A stretch of 64,000 bases of DNA from Caryophanales bacterium (GCA_029257405.1 JARIBO010000066.1:41128-105127), one strand, 5' to 3'. Numbered from the stretch's first letter, positions 1 to 9,834 are shown. The notes: generated by a model not told the origin, from the sequence alone. Translations and numbers: made by a program.

Positions 1-2803
1 GTTCTTTTGTAATTTCTTTTAATAATAACATAATAGCCTTTTCACGTTTATGATCGAAGTGCACAAATGCATCGTCAATTAAAAATGGAACTGAATATTT
101 TTCACTCATTACTGAGCTTATAGCTATTCGTAATGATACATATAATTGATCAATTGTTCCTTGGGATAACTGATCAATTACAAAACGTGTGTGAATATTA
201 GTTTCGACAGAAAACGGTTTTCCTTTTTCTGGAGGATAAATTGCTATATATTTACTTTTAGTAATTATTTTAAAATAAGTTGAAGCTTTTTTAATCACAT
301 CTTTCATGTACTTTTGATGAAAGGAACGTTTTGTTGCTTCAAGTGTATCTGTTGCAAGTTTCATAGCTGCCCATTCAAAAGCTAATTCTTTTGCTCTTGC
401 TTTTTTATGAGTTACTTTGTGAAATACATTGGAATATTCTTCTGTTTCTTCCATCTGACTTAATTCTGCTTCTAATGTAGCTAGTTCTGTGCGTACTTCT
501 TCTATTTCTTGATCATACTGAGTAATTTCTATTTTTAATTCGTTATTTTTTTGATCTAAATCATAATCATCTTGATTTTTTTGTAATAATTGTTTAATTG
601 TAGCTAGATCAAAACTCGTTTCAAGTTGACTATAATAAGATGATAGTTGCTCATTTAATCGGTTTTTTTCTTCTGATTTATAATATTTTTCAATATATGC
701 TTCTTCATTTTCTACTGAAGCTAATTTGAAGAGAGCTCTTATTTCAGCTTGATAATAATTGATTTCTTCATCAAGTAAACTTTTTTCATCTCTTAATTTA
801 GCAATTATCTCTTTATAATTACTAATTAATTGATCTGCTTTTTTATGAGCTTCTATGTGGGCAACTAACTGTTCATAATTCATTATTGATAAATTATTTA
901 ATATATTAGATAACCTTTGTTCGTATGCATTTAAGATTTCATTAACTTGTATGTTTTTTAACTCTTTCTCTGTTAAATAAGTTTCTTTTTCTTTTAACTG
1001 TTTTAATATAGTTAATAATTCTGTCCAATGAATTGGGTCAATATTATTTAAAAAATCATATTCTTTTCGTTCATCCAACACGCGTTCGTTAAAGATACTT
1101 TCTCTTTGCTTAAACATTTCAGAACGTTCATTAATTTGGAGTTGTTCGCGAGTTATTTTTTGTTTTTCATTTTCTAAAAACTTTAGCTGCATGTAATAGT
1201 CATCTTGTTTTTCTACTTGCTTTTTTATTTTTATATATTCATCTTTTGTTAAACTACTACTTTGATTTGCAACAAGTGAATGAATTAACTGTTCATTTTT
1301 CTTTTCAAAGTAATTAACTAAATAATATAAACTTGCTATTATTATAGCAATACCGATACTACTATAAATAAAAAGTGAACTTGTAGTAATAAAAAATAAT
1401 ATAACAAGTAAAGTAACGACGCCCAGTCCACCTTGAACTATTTTTTTCTTAGCTGATTGGTTAATTTTATGCTCATTAAATTGCGTCGTTTGTTTGGTTG
1501 ATTGTGTATAATTAATCAGCTGTTCTTTTAATTTATCAAGTTCTTCAAGTGCTAGTAATTTGTGCTTTAATTGATTCGTTTCTGTTTCAATCATTTCAAG
1601 TTCATTTTCTAACATTAATTGTTCTGATTCAATTTCTTTTCTTATTTGACTTAATTGAAGCGCTTCTTCTTCTATACTTTTCCATGTCTTAGCAAGGTAA
1701 TAAGGTAAGCTCAAAACTTTAAATGATTCTATATTTAAAGGTATAGCTAGATCATTTAAACCTAATTCAATTTCGTTCGCTGTTTTTTCCAATGTCCTTG
1801 TTAATTCTTCTGATTCAACTAAATAATGTTCATAGTTATTTCTATCCTTTTGAAGGTTACTTGCTAGATCATACATTTCCTTTGAAAGAATTGATTTTTC
1901 AAGTTTTTCTAACTCTTCTTTATAATTTAGCATGTTTTTTTCAATGCTTGCTTGATTACTTAATAAAGGAATAAGAGATTCCTTATACTTTTCTAAACGC
2001 TTAATCCCCGCTTCAGGAAAATCAAGTGTTTCAGGAAATTTTTGTAATTCTTCTTTGGTGCTCTTTAATTCATTAATTGCTGGGAGTAAGTGGCGTTGTT
2101 TACTGATAAAATCTGCCTCTATACGTGTTGCTTTAATTTTTTTAATTAAATTTTGTAATCTTACCTTCTTACTCTTTTGTTTTTCTTTCATTTCTGCGTA
2201 ATAACTTTCTTGTTTTTTGAGCTTTTGTTCAATCGAAACAAGTTCTTCTAGCTTTGTTAATTGTTTATTAAGTGTTGGAATTCTACCTGTTTTTTTAAAT
2301 AACTTACCTGTTTCACGTTCAATATTACGTTCAGCTATTTCTATATTTGTTGCTCCTGCTAAACCTACATTGAATAAAATATTACCAAATTCTTGTTCAG
2401 TAATATCTCTTATTTGTAAAAGATCAACTGCTGAAAATGAATAGATCGACATAAAGGTTTGTTTTGTTAATCCATTTAAATAAGTCGTTAATACTTTTTC
2501 TTCATTGGAAGTTTCAGTAGGAGAATAAATTGTCAACTGTTCTTTAGTCCGCTCAACACTAACCTCTTGGTTATTTGCATCTAAAAACGTTAAGATCCCA
2601 CCAAACTTACTACTTTCTATTGGTTGATGGGCTACTTGTTCTTTAGCTGTTTGACCAAAAAGTATAAACATAATAAATTTTTGCAAGGTTGTTTTTCCTG
2701 ATTCGTTTTCTCCGTAAATTACATTTAATTCATTTTCATTAAAAATTATTTCCTTATCTACCCACTTACCAAATCCATATATATTAGCCCGAGTAAATTT
2801 CAT
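1..2803 (-). CDS. yhaN: YhaN-type SMC/SbcC-like ATPase, C-terminus off window
   Basis: Large ABC-type ATPase of the Rad50/SbcC class, the presumed partner of the YhaO nuclease in DNA processing. About 934 codons are visible and the C-terminus runs off the left edge. The start ATG at 2803 overlaps the yhaO stop, implying translational coupling. Residues 1-50 carry the head domain with Walker A GENESGKTT. The middle is long, charged and coiled-coil-like, interrupted near residues 455-490 by two hydrophobic segments that look like a membrane hairpin. Near the C-end are an ABC signature, DQLSQGTIDQLY, and a Walker B, PFLIDDAFVHFD. Only a few tens of residues should be missing. Function is inferred from family and pairing; whether the protein sits in the membrane is inference from the hydrophobic hairpin. 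Confidence 0.88.
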   Translation of the reverse strand, partial: MKFTRANIYGFGKWVDKEIIFNENELNVIYGENESGKTTLQKFIMFILFGQTAKEQVAHQPIESSKFGGILTFLDANNQEVSVERTKEQLTIYSPTETSNEEKVLTTYLNGLTKQTFMSIYSFSAVDLLQIRDITEQEFGNILFNVGLAGATNIEIAERNIERETGKLFKKTGRIPTLNKQLTKLEELVSIEQKLKKQESYYAEMKEKQKSKKVRLQNLIKKIKATRIEADFISKQRHLLPAINELKSTKEELQKFPETLDFPEAGIKRLEKYKESLIPLLSNQASIEKNMLNYKEELEKLEKSILSKEMYDLASNLQKDRNNYEHYLVESEELTRTLEKTANEIELGLNDLAIPLNIESFKVLSLPYYLAKTWKSIEEEALQLSQIRKEIESEQLMLENELEMIETETNQLKHKLLALEELDKLKEQLINYTQSTKQTTQFNEHKINQSAKKKIVQGGLGVVTLLVILFFITTSSLFIYSSIGIAIIIASLYYLVNYFEKKNEQLIHSLVANQSSSLTKDEYIKIKKQVEKQDDYYMQLKFLENEKQKITREQLQINERSEMFKQRESIFNERVLDERKEYDFLNNIDPIHWTELLTILKQLKEKETYLTEKELKNIQVNEILNAYEQRLSNILNNLSIMNYEQLVAHIEAHKKADQLISNYKEIIAKLRDEKSLLDEEINYYQAEIRALFKLASVENEEAYIEKYYKSEEKNRLNEQLSSYYSQLETSFDLATIKQLLQKNQDDYDLDQKNNELKIEITQYDQEIEEVRTELATLEAELSQMEETEEYSNVFHKVTHKKARAKELAFEWAAMKLATDTLEATKRSFHQKYMKDVIKKASTYFKIITKSKYIAIYPPEKGKPFSVETNIHTRFVIDQLSQGTIDQLYVSLRIAISSVMSEKYSVPFLIDDAFVHFDHKREKAIMLLLKEITKE

Positions 2804-3999
2804 TTCTTCTCACCTCGGTTGTAAAATTCTAATGTAAGTATTTCTTGTGCTCTGTTTTTTAATTGTTCATTATCTATATCATAAATCTCAGGGTGTTTTC
2901 TTGCTTGTGGGTGTGTTAATAAATCACTTATTGATGTCTCTACTTCTGATTCTTCCAAATGAAGCAATAGCTGATCAAAGAAGTAATTATTAGAAAAGAA
3001 AGTACCTGTGTTTAACTTTACTTTATATTTATATATATAACTCGAATGTAAATCATTAATAAGTTGGATTAACTCACTCAACCTATCTGTTTTCTCCCAC
3101 TCTGTTATCTCATCCGTTTGACTATTAATCGTCAGATGGATTAACTCAAGTTCGTCTTCAAACAATTGATGATTGATTTTTTCTTTTAACTGGTGTAACG
3201 TATCCTCTTTTACTAAATCAATGACTATTGATTTGAATTTGATGATTCCAAGAGGAATAAATTTAAATTGTGTTTCATTTTTTGTTAAGTTAACTAAGTA
3301 ACATCCTTTATCTCCAGGTTCATTCCGATGACGTCCTTGAATATTTCCTGGATAAACAATTGGCGGTGACTCTGATAAAATTTCTCGCTTGTGAATATGA
3401 CCTAGCGCCCAGTAATCAAATGGTTTGTCTTTTAATTCTGATATTTTAAAGGGTGCATAAGTAGCGTGCCCATGAGATGTATCAGCTGATCCATGTAATG
3501 TTGCGATATGATAAGATATATCAGCATTAATTTTTTGGTATTCTTCTATCTTGTTTTCGGTAACTTCTCTTGTTTCATAACTAAATCCATAAATGTTAGC
3601 TAATGCTTGTTCATCTTTATAATAAGTAAAATGACTTACTTTTTCATTTGGAAAAACAAATACATTCTCAGGATAATCAATTGGATAAAGATTACCTTGA
3701 ATAAAATCATGATTTCCATAACTTAAATAAACATTAATATTATATTTATTTAACCTATCAAAAGCTTCCTTTAATCTGACTTGTGCTTTTAAACTCTGTT
3801 TATTATTATCAAATAAATCTCCTATAATTAAAACAAAATCTACTTTATATTTAATTGCTTCATTAACTAAATTATTTAATGCTGTAAATGTACTTTCTTT
3901 TACTTTTTCAAATAATTTCTCATCTAGGTCACTTAAACCGAGAAACGGACTATCTAAATGTAAATCTGCGGCATGAATAAATTTAATTCCTTGAGACAT
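2800..3999 (-). CDS. yhaO: YhaO-type DNA repair exonuclease (SbcD/Mre11-like)
   Basis: Calcineurin-like metallo-phosphoesterase of the SbcD/Mre11 class, expected to act on DNA with YhaN. The metal-binding motifs occur in order: HAADLHLDSP near residue 10, GDLFDNN near 60, GNHD near 97, LHGS near 168 and LGHIHK near 200. A family-specific C-terminal half follows. The frame is open to a GTG at 4011, but the ATG at 3999 has an AAAGGTGG ribosome binding site at proper distance and is preferred. The stop overlaps the yhaN start. The exonuclease activity is family inference. A 12-bp palindrome lies about 60 bp upstream. Confidence 0.9.
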   Translation of the reverse strand: MSQGIKFIHAADLHLDSPFLGLSDLDEKLFEKVKESTFTALNNLVNEAIKYKVDFVLIIGDLFDNNKQSLKAQVRLKEAFDRLNKYNINVYLSYGNHDFIQGNLYPIDYPENVFVFPNEKVSHFTYYKDEQALANIYGFSYETREVTENKIEEYQKINADISYHIATLHGSADTSHGHATYAPFKISELKDKPFDYWALGHIHKREILSESPPIVYPGNIQGRHRNEPGDKGCYLVNLTKNETQFKFIPLGIIKFKSIVIDLVKEDTLHQLKEKINHQLFEDELELIHLTINSQTDEITEWEKTDRLSELIQLINDLHSSYIYKYKVKLNTGTFFSNNYFFDQLLLHLEESEVETSISDLLTHPQARKHPEIYDIDNEQLKNRAQEILTLEFYNRGEKK

Positions 4000-4058
4000 C
4001 TGTGTAACCACCTTTTAATCATCGCTTTTATTTATCCTATCACGTAACATTAATGCGA

Positions 4059-4070
4059 GCAAACGTTTGC
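4059..4070. promoter_or_regulatory. Perfect palindrome upstream of yhaO, possible operator
   Basis: GCAAACGTTTGC is a 12-bp perfect palindrome with a central CG, as in operators of LacI/PurR-type repressors. It lies between the yhaP terminator and the yhaO start, where a promoter for yhaO-yhaN would be. It is not a good cre match because flanking positions differ. The binding protein is unknown. Confidence 0.35.
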
Positions 4071-4080
4071 CTTTCATTCG

Positions 4081-4119
4081 AAAAAAGACTACTAAAGTTT
4101 ATTTTTAGTAGTCCTTTTT
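4081..4119 (-). terminator. Rho-independent terminator after yhaP
   Basis: A 10-bp stem, GACTACTAAA with TTTAGTAGTC, is followed on the minus strand by a run of T. It sits just after the yhaP stop and separates the exporter from yhaO-yhaN. Confidence 0.8.
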
Positions 4120-4123
4120 ATCT

Positions 4124-5377
4124 TTATTTTTCTTTTTTTGATAGACTAAACGCATTTTTAATATCTTTTAGCGAGCGAGATGGCCCATACATCAAGACGC
4201 CTCCACGATAGATTCTTGCACCTAATAAACCTAAAACAACAATTGTTCCGATTAAAATACCAATTGATACTAAGATTTCCCATAAAGGAACACTAATCAT
4301 CCCAATACGTAAAAACATGATCATTGGTGAAAAAAATGGAATAAATGAACTAATTGTTATAAATTTTGCTTCTGGCATATTTAAACCAAACATTGCGATG
4401 AAAAATGCGATGATGATTAGAATAAACATGGGCATTAATAATTGCTGTAAATCTTCGACACGACTAACTAGTGAACCAAACATCGCTGCGATTGTTGCGT
4501 ATAAAAGGTAACCTAATAGAAAAAATAAAAAACCATATAAAAAAAGCGCTGGGCTTACACTTCCTAAACCGATGTCTTCTAAAAGACCAGGTTTTATTCC
4601 TTTAAGTTTAGGAATAATTGCAATCGTCCCGCCTATAACTACAATTCCTACTTGAGTAATTCCTAATAATGCAATTCCAATAATTTTAGCAAACATATGC
4701 GTTACAGGTGATGCACTTGAGATAAGTAACTCCATAACGCGCGATGATTTTTCAGTAGCTATATCAGTTGCAATCATTTGCCCATAAATAATAATTGCCA
4801 TATATAAAATAAATATCATGACGTAAACAATCACGCGAGCTAAATCGAGCTCTGCGTCTGTTTTAGCAGATTTATCAAGAGCAAGCTTTTCTATGTTAAC
4901 TGGCTCGTTTAATTCGAGTAAAGTCGCTTCATCTATACCTGCTTGCTCTATCAGCAAAGAATCTTTAATGATTTGTAAGTTTGCTTCAAGTTTAGTTTGA
5001 AGTTCATCAGTTGTAACACTTTTTGCGTAATAAGTAACATCTGGTAAAGTGTTTGCTTGTTCTTTTAAAACGAGTAACGCTTCATATTCTTCGTTTTCAA
5101 CTGCTTTTTTTCCTGCTTCTAGTCCTTCTTCATACTCAATTAACTTTATCGTTTCGTCACTAGCTAAATAATTATCAAGTTCAGTATAAATTAAAAGCGA
5201 TTCATTAATAACGATAACTTCAGAAGCTTCTGAATCAGAATCAAAGATTTTAATAATTGAATCTATGTTTGCAACTGCTAAAACGAGAAGTAACAGAATA
5301 GCTGTTGTGATAAGGAATGCTTTAGATTTAAAGCGTGTCCAATATGTATGCCCTAAGACTAATAAAAATTTATTCAT
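4124..5377 (-). CDS. yhaP: ABC-2 type exporter permease (YhaP/NatB-like)
   Basis: Membrane subunit of an ABC exporter of the NatAB/YhaPQ type; the substrate cannot be read from sequence. There is one N-terminal membrane segment (about residues 15-35), then a charged extracytoplasmic domain of roughly 140 residues. The C-terminal half has about five more membrane segments, including one around the conserved ATEKSSRVMELL stretch typical of this family. The start ATG at 5377 follows GTAGGTG and overlaps the end of the ATPase gene by 8 bp, so the two are translationally coupled. A GTG at 5386 is in frame but poorly spaced. Confidence 0.88.
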   Translation of the reverse strand: MNKFLLVLGHTYWTRFKSKAFLITTAILLLLVLAVANIDSIIKIFDSDSEASEVIVINESLLIYTELDNYLASDETIKLIEYEEGLEAGKKAVENEEYEALLVLKEQANTLPDVTYYAKSVTTDELQTKLEANLQIIKDSLLIEQAGIDEATLLELNEPVNIEKLALDKSAKTDAELDLARVIVYVMIFILYMAIIIYGQMIATDIATEKSSRVMELLISSASPVTHMFAKIIGIALLGITQVGIVVIGGTIAIIPKLKGIKPGLLEDIGLGSVSPALFLYGFLFFLLGYLLYATIAAMFGSLVSRVEDLQQLLMPMFILIIIAFFIAMFGLNMPEAKFITISSFIPFFSPMIMFLRIGMISVPLWEILVSIGILIGTIVVLGLLGARIYRGGVLMYGPSRSLKDIKNAFSLSKKEK

Positions 5378-6269
5378 AATGAGCACCTACTTTTTCTATG
5401 AAAATGTCATTTAAAGTTGGTTCTTCTAAATCAAATTTCCTAACAAACTGCTCACTTTTTAATTCAGAAAAGATTGCCATAGATACTTCTTCGTTTTCTA
5501 TTTGTAATTCGCAACCATTTCTTAGTTGGTTGAAAGCTGTAACTCCTGGAAAATTTTTTAAGTATTCTAAATTTGCTTCTGCGTGAATAATTAAGTTCTT
5601 TTTTCCATAATCTCGCTTAATATCATCTAAATTTCCTTGAACGACTGCTCGACCATTTTGTAAAATACATAAATTTTCACACATCTCTTCAACATGCGAC
5701 ATTTGATGTGAAGAAAAAATGATTGTTGTACCAGACGCTTTTAAATCATAAATTGCTTTTTTTAACATTTCAACATTTAAAGGATCCAGCCCTGAAAACG
5801 GTTCATCTAAAATAAGTAATTCAGGTTTATGTAAAACACTTGAGATAAATTGGATTTTTTGTTGGTTTCCCTTTGATAACTCTTCTACTTTTTGGTTTAA
5901 ATAATAAGGTATTTCGAATTTATCTAACCATTTTATAATTTCTGCTTCTGCACCACGTTTAGTCATACCTCTTAAACGGCCAAGATAAATTAATTGTTCC
6001 TTTACTTTTAGATTAGGATAAAGTCCTCTTTCCTCAGGTAAATAACCTACTAAATGACTTGTTTGGTAATTTATTTGTTGTCCTTTCCAAGTAATTTCTC
6101 CAGAAGTCTCGTCGATTAAACCTAAAATCATTCTAAATGTAGTTGTTTTTCCTGCACCGTTTCCACCAAGCAAACCGAACATTTCTCGTTCAGGTATCGT
6201 TAACGTTAAAGGGTGAACGGCGGTAAAATCCCCGAAATCCTTTGATACTTTATTTATCTTTAACCCCAT
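5370..6269 (-). CDS. yhaQ: ABC transporter ATP-binding protein (YhaQ/NatA-like)
   Basis: ATPase subunit paired with the YhaP permease. Motifs: Walker A GGNGAGKTT near residue 36, signature LSKGNQQK near 134, Walker B LLILDEPFSGLD near 155 and switch histidine SSHQ near 188. The C-terminal extension of about 80 residues is typical of the NatA/YhaQ group. It is first gene of a two-gene operon ending in the terminator at about 4100. NatAB-type pumps are linked to Na+ extrusion or drug and peptide stress, but the substrate here is not determined. Confidence 0.9.
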   Translation of the reverse strand: MGLKINKVSKDFGDFTAVHPLTLTIPEREMFGLLGGNGAGKTTTFRMILGLIDETSGEITWKGQQINYQTSHLVGYLPEERGLYPNLKVKEQLIYLGRLRGMTKRGAEAEIIKWLDKFEIPYYLNQKVEELSKGNQQKIQFISSVLHKPELLILDEPFSGLDPLNVEMLKKAIYDLKASGTTIIFSSHQMSHVEEMCENLCILQNGRAVVQGNLDDIKRDYGKKNLIIHAEANLEYLKNFPGVTAFNQLRNGCELQIENEEVSMAIFSELKSEQFVRKFDLEEPTLNDIFIEKVGAHYE

Positions 6270-6398
6270 ACTGATTCTCCTTTATAATGCATGTGACTTG
6301 TTAATTCAACATTGTAAACGCTATACATTTAACTTTCATTTATTTGTTTTTCATGACATAATAGTTTTAAGATAACATCATTATTAGGAGGTGTCTAG

Positions 6399-6584
6399 AT
6401 GAAACACTATAACCTTACTGCTTTTGAGCGTACAGGTGTAAAAGTAATTGACGAAGCATTTACTGCCCAAAATGATGAAGAAGCTAAAGCTTATACGCTC
6501 AGAAAATTAGAGCAAGAAGGTTTTTCTGATTTACCACATCGCTGCGTTACTGATAATGCAAAACTCGTTTCTTTCCAGAGATAA
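6399..6584 (+). CDS. Small YhzD-like conserved protein
   Basis: A soluble 61-residue protein with a clear ribosome binding site (AGGAGGTG) before its ATG. The pattern, an N-terminal hydrophobic strand followed by NDEEAKAYTLRKLEQEGF and a conserved HRCV segment, resembles the YhzD family of Bacillales; this assignment is from memory and is not certain. It is divergent from yhaQP and convergent with the yheA-like gene, with a strong terminator between. No function is known. Confidence 0.65.
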   Translation: MKHYNLTAFERTGVKVIDEAFTAQNDEEAKAYTLRKLEQEGFSDLPHRCVTDNAKLVSFQR

Positions 6585-6589
6585 TAAAT

Positions 6590-6614
6590 CCCCCTAAACA
6601 AAATGTTTAGGGGG
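6590..6614. terminator. Bidirectional terminator between yhzD-like and yheA-like genes
   Basis: An 11-bp stem, CCCCCTAAACA with TGTTTAGGGGG, has T- and A-rich flanks on both sides and serves two convergent genes. Confidence 0.85.
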
Positions 6615-6633
6615 TGTTTATTATTATTACTAT

Positions 6634-6984
6634 TTATTTCATTGAAGCTTCATATGCTTCTTCTAAAGGCTTCATAATAATTGTACTAACTTCTTGAATT
6701 AGCTGATTTAATGCATGTTCATTTGCCATAAAACCATTTACAATTTCATTTTCCTTTAAAGTCTCAAATTGTTGGCGTGATTCTTCTATTTCAGCTTCAG
6801 TCACTTCAAGTCCTTGAGATTGTTTTTCATTTAAACTAATTTGAAAATCACGGAACCCTTCATAAAGCCCACGTGCTTCATCATCTTCTAACATTGCTTT
6901 AAATGATGCTTCAAATGCTGTGAACGCTTCTGATTCGCGTAATTCACTTTGTACTTCTAATGATTTTTCTTCTAATTTAGACAT
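6634..6984 (-). CDS. yheA: YlbF/YmcA family protein (YheA-like, UPF0342)
   Basis: A 116-residue, all-helical, acidic protein of the YlbF/YmcA/YheA superfamily. Members with known roles (YmcA, YlbF) belong to the Y-complex that modulates RNase Y and competence. The YheA branch has no established function. Helix-rich stretches with heptad-like Leu spacing run through residues 1-60 and 70-110. The ATG at 6984 follows TGGAGGTG. It lies just upstream of the fumarase gene in genome order but is separated from it by about 75 bp, so co-transcription is possible. Confidence 0.85.
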   Translation of the reverse strand: MSKLEEKSLEVQSELRESEAFTAFEASFKAMLEDDEARGLYEGFRDFQISLNEKQSQGLEVTEAEIEESRQQFETLKENEIVNGFMANEHALNQLIQEVSTIIMKPLEEAYEASMK

Positions 6985-7058
6985 AAGACACCTCCATAAA
7001 ATATTGTATGCAAATTACTATAACAGACCTAGTAATTTCTGTATACTGATTTAGTTTT

Positions 7059-8444
7059 TTATAATGTATGTGTCATATCTTCTGGGACAACATATTCATC
7101 AAATTCTTCTTCTGTTAAAAGACCAGATGCAACTGCTGCTTCTTTAAGCGTTGTATTTTCATCAAATGCTTTTTTAGCAATTTTAGCTGCATTTTCATAA
7201 CCGATATGTGGATTGAGCGCTGTTACTAACATTAAAGATCCATTTAAAAATTCATCAATTTTTTCGTAGTTAGCTTCTATTCCACGTACTGCACGTTCTT
7301 CAAATGACTTCATGCCATCTGCTAATAATTGCGCTGATTGTAAGAAATTATATGCGATAACAGGTTTAAATACATTAAGTTCAAAATTCCCTTGGCTAGC
7401 TGCAAAACCAATTGTCGCGTCGTTACCCATAACTTGCGTAACAACCATCGTTAATGCCTCGCTTTGCGTCGGGTTCACTTTCCCTGGCATAATTGAACTT
7501 CCTGGCTCATTTGTTGGTAAAGTAATCTCACCTAAACCAGAACGCGGTCCACTTGCTAACCAACGCACATCGTTTGCAATTTTCATTAAATCAGCTGCTA
7601 ATGCTTTAAGCGCACCATGAGCATATACTGCTTCATCATAACTTGTTAACGAATGGAATTTGTTTTTCTCAGAACTAAATGTGCGATTTGTTGATTTGCT
7701 TATCTCAACACACACACGGTCTGAAAATTCTGGATGAGCATTTAGACCTGTTCCAACTGCAGTTCCACCAATTGCTAAGTCTTTTAAATGTTCAGTACTT
7801 TCACCAATCATCACTTCTGCTTTTTCTAACATACGATGCCAACCACTCATTTCTTGACCAAGTGTAATTGGTGTAGCATCTTGCAGATGAGTACGTCCAA
7901 TTTTAACAACATCTTTAAAAGCCTCTACTTTGACAGCGATAGAATCCTTTAATATTTTTACTGCTGGAAGAACTTCATCTTCTAACTTTAATACCGCAGC
8001 AACATGAAGTGCTGTTGGATATGTATCATTTGAACTTTGAGATTTATTAACGTCATCATTTGGGTGTAATACAAGGTCACTTCCTTGTTCTTTTAACCAT
8101 TCATTTCCAACGTATGATAAAACTTCATTCACGTTCATATTTGATTGTGTTCCGCTTCCAGTTTGCCAAACAACTAATGGGAAGTGTTCATTTAATTCCC
8201 CTGCAACTACTTTATCAGCTGCATAACCAATTGCGTCTGACTTTTCTTTTTCTAGTAAACCTAAATCATGATTTGCTTTTGCTGCACTTTTCTTAAGTAT
8301 TGCAAATGCTTTAATAATTTCTTTAGGCATTTTTTCATTTCCGATTGGGAAATTTTGTTTACTTCTTTGTGTCTGAGCACCCCAATATTTTTCAGTAGGT
8401 ACTTTTACTTCACCTAACGTGTCTTTTTCTATACGATAACTCAA
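7059..8444 (-). CDS. fumC: Class II fumarate hydratase
   Basis: Iron-independent fumarase of the TCA cycle, converting fumarate to malate in the cytoplasm. At 461 residues it has normal family length. The superfamily signature [11 protein letters not shown] is intact near residue 317. Active-site segments [13 protein letters not shown] near 97, [11 protein letters not shown] near 137 and [10 protein letters not shown] near 183 are all present. It starts with TTG at 8444, eight bases after a strong AAGGAGG. The other TCA genes in the window, odhAB, are 14 kb away. Confidence 0.97.
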   Translation of the reverse strand: MSYRIEKDTLGEVKVPTEKYWGAQTQRSKQNFPIGNEKMPKEIIKAFAILKKSAAKANHDLGLLEKEKSDAIGYAADKVVAGELNEHFPLVVWQTGSGTQSNMNVNEVLSYVGNEWLKEQGSDLVLHPNDDVNKSQSSNDTYPTALHVAAVLKLEDEVLPAVKILKDSIAVKVEAFKDVVKIGRTHLQDATPITLGQEMSGWHRMLEKAEVMIGESTEHLKDLAIGGTAVGTGLNAHPEFSDRVCVEISKSTNRTFSSEKNKFHSLTSYDEAVYAHGALKALAADLMKIANDVRWLASGPRSGLGEITLPTNEPGSSIMPGKVNPTQSEALTMVVTQVMGNDATIGFAASQGNFELNVFKPVIAYNFLQSAQLLADGMKSFEERAVRGIEANYEKIDEFLNGSLMLVTALNPHIGYENAAKIAKKAFDENTTLKEAAVASGLLTEEEFDEYVVPEDMTHTL

Positions 8445-8658
8445 TTCAATTCCTCCTTGATAGGTAATTGATTCAACTCACCCACTATTGTAACAAATCA
8501 TATTGATTTAATGAAATGTTTAACTTAAATAGTGAGAATTTTCTTTAATTACAATCGTTTAAAAGTATAATGACACAAAATTGTACTTTTTCACTTAATT
8601 ATTTCGTTCTAAAACATCTATAATAGAAATAATAGATTTTATAAAAGGAGTAAAGATA

Positions 8659-9489
8659 ATGCCGATGATTTGGACTCACATATTATTTTCCGAAGAAGTA
8701 ACTGATCGTACCGAAAAACTCGCAAACTTTACTTTAGATGAAAATTATTTAATTCTTGGAGCACAAGGAAATAACTTGTTAGATTTCATTCCTTTTTATT
8801 CACAAAATAAATTATTCTTTAAGAAGCAGCTTCTCACATTAACTAGTGAAAATAGTGAAGAAAATTTTATTAAATTTATTCACTCAATCTCTTCCACAAA
8901 CAAACAAGTAACTTCATATATTATTGGTTATATTACTTATTGTTTTTTAGAAAAGGAAATGAGCAAATATCTAAATCATTTCAGTAAATTAACACATACA
9001 AGTGTAAATGTTCTAAAAACGAATATCGATACTTTAATTATGCATAAGTATTATAATCTAGACACAAGAAAAGTCCCTGTTTTAAAAGAATTTAAGTTAA
9101 AAATACTTTTAGATTCTAACATCAAAAAATCAATGAAAATTATTAACCCTCATTTAGCAAAGAATCTCCAAAAAGCTTATTTACACACTTTAATAGGTTT
9201 AAGATGGCTTTTTGACCCATATGGTTGGAAGTCTAAAATGTTCCCTTCTTACACACCTTTATACGACATTCATTTGAAGTTAAATACAAGTACTGATTTA
9301 TTAAATGAAAATCATGTTGTTTGGGATGAGATTAATAACGATTCACGCTCTTTTATAGATATTTATAATCAAGCTATATTTAAATCAACAGAATTTTTGA
9401 ATTTGCTTTTTATATTTTTGGAAAAAAAGGATCAAAAAAGTTTGAATACTGCAATCCATTTATTAAAAACTTTAAACAAAAAAAGCTAA
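8659..9489 (+). CDS. Zinc-dependent phospholipase C-like family protein, degenerate metal site
   Basis: A 276-residue soluble protein resembling the zinc-dependent phospholipase C-like family of Bacillales. Evidence is the N-terminal WTHILF and the LILGAQG stretch near residue 31. In typical members the latter continues as GPD, and a later helix carries HxxxD and HP zinc ligands. Here the corresponding places read GNN and TYCFLEKEMSKYLNHF, so the usual ligands appear lost. It may be a non-enzymatic relative. An AAAAGGAG ribosome binding site and a TATAAT-like box precede it. It stands alone, ending in a bidirectional terminator. Confidence 0.6.
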   Translation: MPMIWTHILFSEEVTDRTEKLANFTLDENYLILGAQGNNLLDFIPFYSQNKLFFKKQLLTLTSENSEENFIKFIHSISSTNKQVTSYIIGYITYCFLEKEMSKYLNHFSKLTHTSVNVLKTNIDTLIMHKYYNLDTRKVPVLKEFKLKILLDSNIKKSMKIINPHLAKNLQKAYLHTLIGLRWLFDPYGWKSKMFPSYTPLYDIHLKLNTSTDLLNENHVVWDEINNDSRSFIDIYNQAIFKSTEFLNLLFIFLEKKDQKSLNTAIHLLKTLNKKS

Positions 9490-9522
9490 TTAAACTAAAA
9501 TAATTTAGTTTAATTAGCTTTT
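9481..9522. terminator. Bidirectional terminator
   Basis: A 17-bp AT-rich stem (AAAAGCTAATTAAACTA with its complement) with flanking A and T runs, between convergent genes. It overlaps the last codons of the upstream gene. Confidence 0.85.
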
Positions 9523-9542
9523 CTTAATAGAGTTCATTTATA

Positions 9543-9767
9543 TTATTGGTTTTTAAATTTTTTATATTTTAAGCTATATTCAGTGAACATTTTTTTATTT
9601 GAAGTATCTAAAGCATAATTTATTTGTTCGAGTAAGTAATTTTCATTCCACCCATAGCATAAATTATCTAATAATAACCGGGCTGTTAATTCCATATGAA
9701 ACGGTGCCTTTTCCTGATTTAGTTGATTAAGTTCTTGGTTTGGTTGACTATCTTTATATCTTTTCAT
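9543..9767 (-). CDS. IDEAL domain protein
   Basis: A 74-residue hydrophilic protein. The C-terminal half, LLEQINYALDTSNKKMF with following Tyr/Phe-rich helix, fits the short IDEAL domain (I-D-E-A-L-like I-N-Y-A-L here) found in ComK- and YpiB-type Bacillales proteins. The N-terminus is Gln/Asn-rich and probably disordered. The ATG at 9767 follows a GGGGG ribosome binding site. It sits alone between terminators; the role is unknown. Confidence 0.65.
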   Translation of the reverse strand: MKRYKDSQPNQELNQLNQEKAPFHMELTARLLLDNLCYGWNENYLLEQINYALDTSNKKMFTEYSLKYKKFKNQ

Positions 9768-9834
9768 AAATTACGCCCCCTTTTTACTTCCTAAGTCTAT
9801 TATGCAGAATTTTCTGAATAATTGCAAGGCGTAT

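Noticed and set aside
6310..6326. Possible cre site TTGTAAACGCTATACA upstream of yhaQ
   Set aside because: It misses a key position of the consensus on both strands and has no metabolic context.
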